NCBI RefSeq assembly: GCF_001006305.1
Contig: NZ_LBHJ01000020.1
Span: forward strand, 558,001 to 622,000
Reading direction: 5' to 3'
Source: Silvibacterium bohemicum
Lineage (GTDB): Bacteria > Acidobacteriota > Terriglobia > Terriglobales > Acidobacteriaceae
DNA length: 64,000 nt
In this document: piece after piece, positions 51,192 to 59,547 of the stretch
Position numbering within the stretch: the stretch's first letter is position 1
Layout of the letters: every line of letters starts with the position of its first letter
Made by a program: the position numbers and the translations under genes
The notes under the pieces: generated by a model
Databases searched by the model: none
The model's input: the letters and a program-made list of their open reading frames with translations, nothing else
Told to the model about the DNA's origin: nothing

Positions 51192-54100
51192 ATGACTCGC
51201 TATCGGTCCCTTGATTGGGCGCGCAGGATATCCCTGCTTATTTTTGGAATTCTTGTTTTGGCTTTCGCTGTTCGCCCTGGCGAGGCCGCGACGCAACTTG
51301 CGATCAAACTCAATGCCGCGAGCGTAGACGGAAACAACAGCGGCACAGCCCGGCTGGGAATGCACGTCTCCATGACGGCAACGGTGGCGGCCACGGCGAA
51401 TGCTCCGATGACCTGGAGTCTGCAGGGCGCGGGAACGCTGACTTCGGCCGGCCTCTATGCGGCTCCCGAAGAGATGCCGGCAAATCCCACAGTCGTTATC
51501 ACTGGCACCTCCGTAACTGCGCCGTCTTCCTCGGTCTCTTATACCTTCACGCTGGTGAACGCGGTGCCGAATATCGTTGGGCTAAGCCCGGCGGCCGTGG
51601 CTGGCGGCGGAGTGACATCGCAGATCGGCGTTTACGGCAGCGGCTTTACACCGGGCAGCGTGGTGATGGTCAACGGGACCGCGGTCCCGACGACCTTCGT
51701 ATCGTATGTGCAGGTCAACGCTAAAGCGGTCGTGAATTCAACCACTAATGCGCCTCTTGCCATCACTGTTTTCAATCCTGCTCCCGTTGGCGGAACGAGC
51801 AACTCGTTCTCGATGCCGGTGACCGTGCCTGCGCTCAAATTGAATGCGGCAAGCGTCGATGGAAACAACAGCGGCACGGCGAGGATGGGCATGCACGTCT
51901 CCATGACGGCGACGCTCTCCGGAACGGCTACCACGGCTATCAATTGGACTCTGCAAGGGGCGGGCACCCTGAGCGCTGCCGGACTTTACACCACTCCGAC
52001 AGAGATGCCGGCCAGCTCTGCTGTCACGATCACCGGCACGACCACGACTTCTCCGATTGTCTCGGCTTCCTACACTTTCACGATCATCAACGCCGTGCCG
52101 AACATCGTCGGCTTGAGCCCGGCCGCCGCCCTCACCGGCACTACGCCCTTCAAATTCGGTGTCTACGGCACTGGTTTCGTACCCGGCAGCGTAGTCCACA
52201 TCAACGGCTCTGCGGTCACGACGACATTCGTCTCCGATGTCCAGGTCAACGCGCAGGCTACGCTCAGCGCATCGACCGCTGGACCATTAGCGATCACGGT
52301 TGTAAACCCGGCTCCGGGCGGCGGAACGAGCACCGGCTTCGCCATGCAGATAGCGAACTCGTCGCTCAAGCTGAATGCCGCAGGCTCGGACGGCAACAAC
52401 AGTGCGCTCGCTCGTTTGGGCATGCACCTAACCTTAACGGCCACCCTCGCCGGAACGCCGACCACCGCGATCAACTGGACATTGCAGGGCGGCGGCAGCA
52501 TCAGTAGCGCCGGTCTTTACAGCGCGCCAGTCACAATGCCCGCGAACTCCAGTGCGACCATCACTGGAACAACGACATCGTCGCCAACCTTGTCTGCGAC
52601 CTACACCTTCACTCTGATCAATCCCACACCGGCGATTGAAGGCTTTCAACCAGCGGTTTTGACTTCGACTTCGAACAAGCTTGAGGTATGGGGAACGGTG
52701 CTGGTTCCGGGAACCACGATCCTGGTCAACGGATCACCCGTGGTTACGACTTCCGTCTCGTCCAACGAGGTTTCGGCCATCGTGCCGGCAACCGCAGGAC
52801 AGACCACTCCCCTGTCGGTCACGCTGATGAATCCAGCGCCCGGCGGAGGCACCAGCTCCGCGATCAGCGTTCCCGTTGCGGTTCCCGGTGGCGTTTTAGT
52901 CTCGCCAGCAACTCTGGGAACGGGCACAACGACCATCACCATCACCGGCGCCAACTTCAGCTCCGCATCCATCGTTTATGTCAACGGAGAAGCGGCGCCG
53001 ACGACCTTCGTTTCTGCGAGCAAGCTGACGGCCTCAGCCTTTGTCGCGCCGTGGAGGACCGCAGCCGTTCCGATCGGCGTGGGTAACAGCACTGCCCCCA
53101 CAAGCACGGTCAGTGTTCCTGTCGTGAACACCACGGCGGTCACCTACGATGCGGCTGCTCGCTTCACCACACAAGCCGCATTCGGTCCGCGGCCGGACAT
53201 CGTTCAGCACATTCAGCAGGTCGGCTTCACGACGTTTCTGAATGAGCAATTCGCGCAGCCGGTCTCGGTTTATCCCACGCCGACATCCACCACCCCCGTC
53301 GATCAGCCAAAGATCCAGTTCACCCTCAACGCGGTGACGGGCAACAATCTCCTTCGTCAGCGGGTGGCCTTCGCCTTTGAGGAGTTCATCACTGCGGCGA
53401 TGACGAACAACGCTTCGTGGCAAACCGGTGTGCCCTGGCAGCTGATGCTGGAGAACGATGCATTCGGGAATTTCCGCGACCTGATGACCGATGTCACGCT
53501 CAGCCCCACCATGGGCTCGTGGTTGAACCTCGGCAATAACTGGGCTCCGACTACCCCCGGTGTTCATCCCAACCAGAATTACGCCCGCGAGCTGATGCAG
53601 CTCTTTACCATGGGCCCGGTCCAGCTCAACGATGACGGAAGCGTGGTGATGGGCAGCAACGGGGCGCCAACACCGACCTACGATGACGCGACTGTGATTG
53701 ACCTGAGCCGCGCGCTCACCGGTTGGGGACTGCCAGCTGCGAACGGATCGACCGACAGCACATGGTGGGGTGTCAATTACGGCACGCCGATGATCGCGAA
53801 CGACAGCCAGCACGATCACGGCGCGAAGACGCTCTTCGACACCGTCAACCTTCCTGCAGGACAAACCATCCAGGAAGACTTGAAGTCAGCGCTCGACACG
53901 GTCTTTAATCAGCCGAACGTTCCGCCCTTCGTGTCGAAGATCCTCATCCAGCACCTGGTGAAGAGCAATCCTACTCCCGCGTATATCGAGAGAATCTCGC
54001 ACGTCTTCGAGAATGATGGAACCGGCGTGCGCGGCAATCTCAAGGCCGTGGTGCAGGCGATTCTGCTCGACCCCGAAGCCAGAGCAGGCGACAGCGGCAG

Positions 54101-54602
54101 CGTTCAGGTCGCCGACGGACATTTGCAGGAGCCAATCATCTACTTCCTTTCCGTGATGAGCGCTCTGCAGACGGCGCCGACCAATACCATGCTCGTCTAT
54201 GCAGAACGTGGACTGGCGGAATCGATCTGGCAGCCTGATTCGGTGTTCAGCTTCTACAGTCCATCGTTCATGATTCCCGCCACGCAGATCAACGCGCCCG
54301 AATTTCAGATCTTCGATGGCAACTACGCGATGCAGCGATCGCAGATTCTTTACAACATTCTGCGCGGCAGCCAATCTGGCTTCTCCAATGGTTACCGCAC
54401 CTCTTCGTGGATGATGCAGAACTTCGTCAGCATTCCCGATCTGCTCGACGCAGTGAACCACACTTTCTATCACGGGACTATGCCCGCAGGAACGATCAGC
54501 GCGATCGAGACCTTCTGCGCAACTCTTCCCAATGCTTACACGCAGCAGCTGGAAGCGCTGTACCTGGCGCTGAACTCCGATACGTTCCAGGTCTCGTACT
54601 AG
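51192..54602 (+). CDS. Exported DUF1800 protein with three tandem Ig/IPT repeats
   Basis: The 1136 residues start with a signal peptide (LLIFGILVLAFAVRPGEAA). Residues about 40-570 hold three copies of a 177-residue unit, each with a TITGT strand and an IPT/TIG-like half (VPNIVGLSPAA...). A further, partial IPT unit (SPATLGTGTTTITITGANFS) follows. The C-terminal part is a DUF1800 domain: AARFTTQAAFGPRPDIVQHI, NLLRQRVAFAFEEFI, NQNYARELMQLFTMG, ALTGWG and HDHGAKTLFD. Its function is unknown. It stands before a DUF1501 gene, with which DUF1800 genes are regularly paired. The start at 51192 follows GAGCTGAGA. The upstream frame opens at 51159. Confidence 0.9.
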   Translation: MTRYRSLDWARRISLLIFGILVLAFAVRPGEAATQLAIKLNAASVDGNNSGTARLGMHVSMTATVAATANAPMTWSLQGAGTLTSAGLYAAPEEMPANPTVVITGTSVTAPSSSVSYTFTLVNAVPNIVGLSPAAVAGGGVTSQIGVYGSGFTPGSVVMVNGTAVPTTFVSYVQVNAKAVVNSTTNAPLAITVFNPAPVGGTSNSFSMPVTVPALKLNAASVDGNNSGTARMGMHVSMTATLSGTATTAINWTLQGAGTLSAAGLYTTPTEMPASSAVTITGTTTTSPIVSASYTFTIINAVPNIVGLSPAAALTGTTPFKFGVYGTGFVPGSVVHINGSAVTTTFVSDVQVNAQATLSASTAGPLAITVVNPAPGGGTSTGFAMQIANSSLKLNAAGSDGNNSALARLGMHLTLTATLAGTPTTAINWTLQGGGSISSAGLYSAPVTMPANSSATITGTTTSSPTLSATYTFTLINPTPAIEGFQPAVLTSTSNKLEVWGTVLVPGTTILVNGSPVVTTSVSSNEVSAIVPATAGQTTPLSVTLMNPAPGGGTSSAISVPVAVPGGVLVSPATLGTGTTTITITGANFSSASIVYVNGEAAPTTFVSASKLTASAFVAPWRTAAVPIGVGNSTAPTSTVSVPVVNTTAVTYDAAARFTTQAAFGPRPDIVQHIQQVGFTTFLNEQFAQPVSVYPTPTSTTPVDQPKIQFTLNAVTGNNLLRQRVAFAFEEFITAAMTNNASWQTGVPWQLMLENDAFGNFRDLMTDVTLSPTMGSWLNLGNNWAPTTPGVHPNQNYARELMQLFTMGPVQLNDDGSVVMGSNGAPTPTYDDATVIDLSRALTGWGLPAANGSTDSTWWGVNYGTPMIANDSQHDHGAKTLFDTVNLPAGQTIQEDLKSALDTVFNQPNVPPFVSKILIQHLVKSNPTPAYIERISHVFENDGTGVRGNLKAVVQAILLDPEARAGDSGSVQVADGHLQEPIIYFLSVMSALQTAPTNTMLVYAERGLAESIWQPDSVFSFYSPSFMIPATQINAPEFQIFDGNYAMQRSQILYNILRGSQSGFSNGYRTSSWMMQNFVSIPDLLDAVNHTFYHGTMPAGTISAIETFCATLPNAYTQQLEALYLALNSDTFQVSY
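51306..52898 (+). repeat. Three direct repeats of 531 bases inside the DUF1800 gene
   Basis: Units begin at 51306, 51837 and 52368, exactly 531 bases apart, and each starts with a Lys-Leu-Asn-Ala-Ala encoding stretch. The in-frame period of 177 codons is preserved. The units have diverged at many codons, so they are not a recent copy. Confidence 0.9.
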
Positions 54603-54653
54603 AAGCTGCAATTGACTTGCTGAAGAATTCAGATCATTTCCGAAGGTGGGACT

Positions 54654-55979
54654 ATGTTTGACAGACGCGGATTTCTAAAATTCGGAGCCAAGACCGGACT
54701 CGCAACGGCCTTCATGCCCCTGTGGATGCGGCTTGCAGGAGTTGAGGCTTACGGGCAATCGACGAGCGGCTACAAGGCCATCGTTTGCATCTCCCTGGTC
54801 GGCGGCAACGACGGCAATAACATGATCGTTCCGCTCGATGCCGCTACTTACAACCAATATGCCAGCGTGCGCCAGTCGCTCGCGCTCTCGCAGAGTTCGC
54901 TGCTGCCGGTGCAAACCTCATCAGGCAAGACGTATGGATTTCACCCCAGCCTGCCCAACCTCAGCTCGATCTTCAGCAGCGGAAGCGCTTCGATCATCGC
55001 CAACTGCGGCCCCATGGATCAGCCTGTGACCAAGCAGGCTCTGCAGCAGAATCCCAATCTGCTGCCCCAGCTCTTCGGATCGCATCCGGTGGGCCTGGCG
55101 CAGTGGGAGAGCGCGACCGCGGAGAGCGCACCCAGCAGCGGATGGGGAGGACGCATCGCCGATCAGATTGCGAGCCAGTCGGGGCTGTTGCCGCCGGTTC
55201 TCAGCCTCAGCGGTGTGAGCACCTTCACGGTGGGCGAATCGGTGCAGTCGGTTTCCATGATGCAGGCCTCGGCGGGAGATCAGCCGCTTCCCCCGGAGCT
55301 GCTCGATCCCACCATCAGCATCGCCAATATCGACAGCCAGTCCAACAACGAGATCGTGCAGCGCGCTGCACAGCTCCGCAACTCTGCACTGCAGATGCAG
55401 ACCATCCTGCAGCAGAGCCAGACGCTCGGCTCGACGATCAAGACGGTATTTCCGACTAGCACCCTCGGACAAAATCTGCAGACCATTGCGCAGGTCATTA
55501 ACGGAAAACAGGTGATCGGGGCGTCGCGCCAGCTCTTCTATGCGAACGTCGGAAATTACGATACGCATGGTGCTCAATCGGCGACCCACGCCTCTCTGCT
55601 CTCGGATCTCGACAGCAGCCTCGGCGCATTCGTGGCCGCGCTGAAGGAGATTGGCATGTTCCAGAACGTGCTCATCCTGACTCTCTCAGATTTCGGGCGC
55701 ACCATGGAGTCCAACTCCACCGCCGGCAGCGACCACGCCTGGGGCAATCACCAGTTCCTTATCGGCGGAGGATTGGCGGGCAACCGCATCATCGGCAGCC
55801 TGCCCGATTTCGATATCGGAGGCAGCCAGGATTACACCGGCCAGGGCGTTTGGATTCCGACCATCGCCACGCAGCAGGTGGCGGCCAATGTTGCAACGTG
55901 GCTGGGCCTCAACTCCTCGCAGATCGCGAGCATCTTCCCCAACCTCGCAAGCTTTTCGGCAACGCCCGTTTCATTCTGA
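54654..55979 (+). CDS. DUF1501 protein with Tat signal
   Basis: The 441 residues begin with DRRGFLKFGAKTGLATAFMPL, a twin-arginine export signal (RRGFLK). The rest matches DUF1501, a sulfatase-fold family: ISLVGGNDGNNMIVPLD, VGNYDTHGAQ, LILTLSDFGRTMESN and DHAWGNHQFLIGG are metal- or core-type motifs. It follows the DUF1800 gene after 51 bases, which is the standard pairing. Its function is unknown. A strong terminator ends the unit. Confidence 0.92.
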   Translation: MFDRRGFLKFGAKTGLATAFMPLWMRLAGVEAYGQSTSGYKAIVCISLVGGNDGNNMIVPLDAATYNQYASVRQSLALSQSSLLPVQTSSGKTYGFHPSLPNLSSIFSSGSASIIANCGPMDQPVTKQALQQNPNLLPQLFGSHPVGLAQWESATAESAPSSGWGGRIADQIASQSGLLPPVLSLSGVSTFTVGESVQSVSMMQASAGDQPLPPELLDPTISIANIDSQSNNEIVQRAAQLRNSALQMQTILQQSQTLGSTIKTVFPTSTLGQNLQTIAQVINGKQVIGASRQLFYANVGNYDTHGAQSATHASLLSDLDSSLGAFVAALKEIGMFQNVLILTLSDFGRTMESNSTAGSDHAWGNHQFLIGGGLAGNRIIGSLPDFDIGGSQDYTGQGVWIPTIATQQVAANVATWLGLNSSQIASIFPNLASFSATPVSF

Positions 55980-56001
55980 TCGAATCCTGCTTTCGTTCTT
56001 T

Positions 56002-56039
56002 CACAGAGGCCGCTCTCTCGAGAGCGGCCTCTGTGTTTT
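56002..56039 (+). terminator. Strong Rho-independent terminator after the DUF1800/DUF1501 unit
   Basis: A 34-base near-continuous palindrome (CACAGAGGCCGCTCTC with its exact complement) is followed by TTTT. Confidence 0.93.
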
Positions 56040-56082
56040 GCAGGCTGCAATCTCCGGGGACTGGCGTCTAAAATAGAATTCA

Positions 56083-56111
56083 TTGACAAACACACATGTG
56101 TAGTAGATATT
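56083..56111 (+). promoter_or_regulatory. Promoter with BlaI-type operator upstream of blaI
   Basis: TTGACA at 56083-56088 and GATATT at 56106-56111 are separated by 17 bases. The spacer contains the palindrome ACACATGTGT (56092-56101) next to GTAGTAGA, which resembles the TACA-N4-TGTA type operators of BlaI/MecI. Self-repression is likely. Confidence 0.7.
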
Positions 56112-56132
56112 CCTATACATATCGGAGGCCGC

Positions 56133-56513
56133 ATGACGAAACCGAAATTGTCCAAACTCGAATTTCAGATCATGGAGACGCTCTGGTCCAAGCGCGAAGC
56201 CTCGATTCGCGAAATTCAAGATTCTTTCTCGACTAAAAAGAAGCCAGCCTACACCACCATTCAAACCACCGTGTACCGGATGGAAGCCAAGGGAGTGGTG
56301 CGGCGCGTAAAGAAGGTTGGCAACTTCCACGTCTTCGCCGCGTCTATCACTCGCGATGCGGCTCAGCGAAGGCTTATCGACGATCTGCTGGCTCTTTTTG
56401 GAGGAAGCTCGCAGCCGGTCATGGCTCATCTCATCGAGTCCGGCAAGCTCTCTCTCGAAGATGTGAAGGAAGCGGAAAAGACGTTAAAACGGCTGTCTCT
56501 CAAGGAGAAGTAA
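56133..56513 (+). CDS. BlaI/MecI-family repressor
   Basis: The product of 126 residues has a winged helix: KLSKLEFQIMETLWSKREASIREIQ, then PAYTTIQTTVYRMEAKGVVRR. A C-terminal dimerisation part follows (RRLIDDLLALFGGSSQPVMA). GGAGG precedes the ATG. In BlaI systems the repressor is cut by the M56 protease of its partner. The partner gene starts two bases downstream. In this genome the controlled targets may be the TIGR03435 genes or an efflux gene, not a beta-lactamase. Confidence 0.94.
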   Translation: MTKPKLSKLEFQIMETLWSKREASIREIQDSFSTKKKPAYTTIQTTVYRMEAKGVVRRVKKVGNFHVFAASITRDAAQRRLIDDLLALFGGSSQPVMAHLIESGKLSLEDVKEAEKTLKRLSLKEK

Positions 56514-56515
56514 CG

Positions 56516-58348
56516 ATGGTGTTCCCGGCGATCTGGAATGAGACTTGGACCGCAGCATTGGTCAATCATCTCTGGCAGTCAACCGTAGTTATTGTTTTCG
56601 CGTGGCTGCTCACGTTGGCGCTGCGAAAAAATCAGGCGCGGATGCGCTACCGGGTCTGGATGATCGCCTCGATCAAATTCCTGCTGCCCTTCACTCTTCT
56701 CATCTCCGCCGGCGAGTCTCTGCAGACTAAGCTGGCAACACCAGTCCAACATCCGGCAATCGCGGCCGCGATGCAACAGATCACGCAGCCCTTCCCGGCA
56801 TCCTCCACAAGCAATGCAGCTTTTTTTGACGGCGAGGATGCGTGGACTGCGACGCCGCAAAGCCATTCCCTGCCTCTGATTCTGGCCACTCTCTGGCTGT
56901 GCGGTTTTCTTGCCATCACCTTTTCTTGGGCCAGAAGCTGGTGGAAGCTTCGCGCCACGGTCCGCACCTCTTCGCCGATGACGATCTTCGCGGACGTGCC
57001 TGTTCTCTCCTCTGCTCGCCTTTTCGAGCCGGGCATCTTCGGAATCCTCCGCCCGGTGCTGCTGATGCCGGAGAACATCACGGACCGGCTCTCCGCGGAT
57101 CAACTCCGCGCCATTCTCGCGCACGAGATGTGCCATGTGCGGCGGCGCGACAACCTTACGGCAGCGATTCACGTGATGGTCCAGGCGCTCTTCTGGTTTC
57201 ATCCCGCTGTGTGGTGGATCAAGGCACGCCTGATCGAAGAGCGGGAGCGCGCCTGCGATGAAGCCGTGCTGCAATCGGGCAATGAGCCAGAACTCTACGC
57301 AGAGAGCATCCTGAATGTCTGCAAGTTCTACGTGGAATCCCCGCTGGCCTGCATGTCAGGAGTAACCGGCTCGGATCTTAAGAGGCGCATCGTTCGCATC
57401 ATGACAGAGCAGGTAACGCGCAAGCTCGATTTCAGCAGGAAACTGTTGCTCGGCGCCGCTGCCGCTGCTGCGGTCGCAATCCCCATGATCTTTGGATTGA
57501 CCCACACCGCACAGGTGCGCGCTCAATCCACAGCAGAGACGGCCGGTCTATCCGGGACCTGGCAAGGCACGCTGCACGCGGGCAAAGACCTGCGCATCGT
57601 AGCCAAATTTACAAAGGGCGATGACGGCGCATACAAGGGCATGTTTTACAGCATCGACCAGGGCGGCAACGGCATTCCTGCGGACAAGGTCACGCTGGAC
57701 GGCACGACCGTCAAGATGGCGGTCGGCGCCATCGGCGGCACGTATGACGGCAAGCTGAGTTCAGATGGCAACACGATTACAGGCAACTGGAGCCAAGGGC
57801 CTACTCCCGTACCTCTTGTCTTCATCCGGGCCACTCCCGCGACAGAATGGACTATTCCTCCGGCGGCGCCGCCAACGCCACCCATGGCAGCTGACGCCAA
57901 TCCCAGCTTTGAGGTCGCGACCATCAAGCCGAGCACTCCTAATCGGCCCGGTAAAGGATTCGGGTTCCGCTCCGGAAAGGTCATGACGATGAATACCAAT
58001 CTGAATGATCTGATCGCCTTCGCCTATGGCCTTCACACCAAGCAGATCGTAGACGCGCCCGCATGGTTCGGCACCGATCTCTATGACATCCAGGGCAAGC
58101 ATGATGCAGAAGGCCGGCCAAGCCCGAAGCAGATGGAATTGATGATGCAGAAGCTGCTGGCAGAGCGCTTCAAACTCACCTTTCATCATGACAAGCGCGA
58201 GCTTTCTGTTTACGTAATTACCGTTGCAAACGGTGGACCCAAGATGACAAAAACCGCATCCGCTTCAAATGCACCCCCGACTTTCGTTTTCAGAAGCCTC
58301 GGGGACCTGCTGGTGAGAAACCTCAATATGGCCGAGTTTGCGACCTGA
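56516..58348 (+). CDS. BlaR1-like M56 metalloprotease fused to TIGR03435 domain (ends at an in-frame TGA)
   Basis: The 610 residues comprise M56 membrane helices, the zinc site H203-E-M-C-H207 in AHEMCHVRRRD, and a downstream zinc-ligand region (EERERACDEAVL). A further helix (about 309-326) and a beta-rich segment (SGTWQGTLHAGKDLRIVAKF, about 340-440) precede a DUF3738/TIGR03435 domain (FEVATIKPSTPNRPGKGF). The frame stops at TGA 58346-58348 after FATW-type sequence, and the same frame continues at once for another 89 codons with the expected domain end. The protein is likely truncated. It is the partner of the upstream BlaI repressor. Confidence 0.85.
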   Translation: MVFPAIWNETWTAALVNHLWQSTVVIVFAWLLTLALRKNQARMRYRVWMIASIKFLLPFTLLISAGESLQTKLATPVQHPAIAAAMQQITQPFPASSTSNAAFFDGEDAWTATPQSHSLPLILATLWLCGFLAITFSWARSWWKLRATVRTSSPMTIFADVPVLSSARLFEPGIFGILRPVLLMPENITDRLSADQLRAILAHEMCHVRRRDNLTAAIHVMVQALFWFHPAVWWIKARLIEERERACDEAVLQSGNEPELYAESILNVCKFYVESPLACMSGVTGSDLKRRIVRIMTEQVTRKLDFSRKLLLGAAAAAAVAIPMIFGLTHTAQVRAQSTAETAGLSGTWQGTLHAGKDLRIVAKFTKGDDGAYKGMFYSIDQGGNGIPADKVTLDGTTVKMAVGAIGGTYDGKLSSDGNTITGNWSQGPTPVPLVFIRATPATEWTIPPAAPPTPPMAADANPSFEVATIKPSTPNRPGKGFGFRSGKVMTMNTNLNDLIAFAYGLHTKQIVDAPAWFGTDLYDIQGKHDAEGRPSPKQMELMMQKLLAERFKLTFHHDKRELSVYVITVANGGPKMTKTASASNAPPTFVFRSLGDLLVRNLNMAEFAT

Positions 58349-58618
58349 ATGCAGGCAGGCGTGATGGACAGGCCAGTGGTGGACCAGACCGGGCTCACAG
58401 ACAAATACGATTTCCAGTTGAAGTGGACTCCCGACGACTCGCAATTCGCTCAGTTCCGAGGGACCGGCGCGACACCGACACCGCCAACCGATGATGCCAA
58501 AGCACCGCCGAGCCTTTATACCGCCATTCAGGAGCAACTCGGCCTGAAGATGGGACCGGCGAAGATTCCCGACGACGTAATCGTCATCGACCACGTCGAG
58601 AAGCCTTCGGAAAATTAA
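58349..58618 (+). pseudogene. C-terminal remainder of the TIGR03435 domain after in-frame TGA
   Basis: The 89 residues from Met at 58349 (MDRPVVDQTGLTDKYDFQLK) are the normal end of TIGR03435 and read in the same frame as the gene before them. A separate start may occur at 58349, but no ribosome-binding site or signal peptide is present. A single G-to-A change (TGG to TGA) would explain it. Confidence 0.75.
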
Positions 58619-58732
58619 GGCTCATTCGATGCCTGGGCAGAGCGTAAAGAGGGTGAGCGGCGTCTCGTAATTGTTTCTCCTCTATCGGGAAACATAAGTT
58701 CCGGTTATCTCTCCGGAGAAGCGAGTCGCGCG

Positions 58733-59530
58733 ATGACCAAGCAATGGTTCGGCACGGTTTGTCTGGCTTTCGTGTTTATACAGTCACTGACTCATGCGCA
58801 AACCGCCGCCTCACAGGAGACGGCGGACGCAAAGATACCTGTTTACGACGCGGTCGCGATCAAGCCGAATGACTCGGGCAGCGGTTCCTCGCGCATTTCG
58901 AGCAATATGGATCGCTACAGCGCTACCAATGTTTCTCTGAAGAGCCTTTTAGAGGATGCATATGGCGTCAAAGAAGACATGATCACGGGAGTTCCCAAGC
59001 CGATGGAATCCGCACACTTCGATATCGCAGCAAAAGTAATCGATCCCGACCCCGCTGTACTGAAGAAACTGGACCGTGAGCAGCGACAAGCCATGCGACG
59101 GGAAATTCTGCTGGACCGTTTCCAGTTGAAAGTCCACACCGAAGTGAAGACGCTGCCGGTGTACGAAATGTCGGTGATGAAAGGCGGAGCTAAGTTGAAA
59201 GTATCGTCCAGCACCGGGAACGGCTCGAGCACGCACACGCATAACGTCGCTCACGGCACAGAACTCAACGCCCGCAATGTTTCGATGGCTGCCTTTGCAA
59301 GCACGCTCTACTCCCAGGTGCATCGCACCGTGGTGGATAAAACCGGCCTCGCCGGCAAGTATGATCTTGACCTCACATGGTCGCCCGATGACCGCTCCGC
59401 CCCTGACCCCGATGCTGAACCGTCTATCTTCACTGCGTTGCAGGATCAGCTTGGGTTGAAGCTGCAATCGGCCAAAGGGCCGGTGGAGATTCTCGTCATC
59501 GATCACGTTGAAATGCCGTCGGCTAACTAG
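58733..59530 (+). CDS. Exported TIGR03435 (DUF3738) protein
   Basis: The 265 residues have an N-terminal signal peptide (QWFGTVCLAFVFIQSLTHAQ). The TIGR03435 domain is intact: YDAVAIKPNDSGSG, VSLKSLLEDAYGVKEDMITG, ARNVSMAAFASTLYSQVHRTVVDKTGLAGKYDLDLTW and a final LVIDHVEMPSAN. The function is unknown, though the family is abundant in acidobacteria. It is a paralogue of the C-terminal domain of the BlaR1-like protein and shows the region lost there. The TonB-receptor-like gene follows after 17 bases. Confidence 0.93.
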   Translation: MTKQWFGTVCLAFVFIQSLTHAQTAASQETADAKIPVYDAVAIKPNDSGSGSSRISSNMDRYSATNVSLKSLLEDAYGVKEDMITGVPKPMESAHFDIAAKVIDPDPAVLKKLDREQRQAMRREILLDRFQLKVHTEVKTLPVYEMSVMKGGAKLKVSSSTGNGSSTHTHNVAHGTELNARNVSMAAFASTLYSQVHRTVVDKTGLAGKYDLDLTWSPDDRSAPDPDAEPSIFTALQDQLGLKLQSAKGPVEILVIDHVEMPSAN

Positions 59531-59547
59531 GATCGGATAGAAAACCG

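Noticed and set aside
58346-58348. Selenocysteine insertion at the TGA
   Set aside because: The residue expected here by the family is hydrophobic or aromatic, not Cys or Sec, and no selenoprotein family matches. A nonsense change is simpler.
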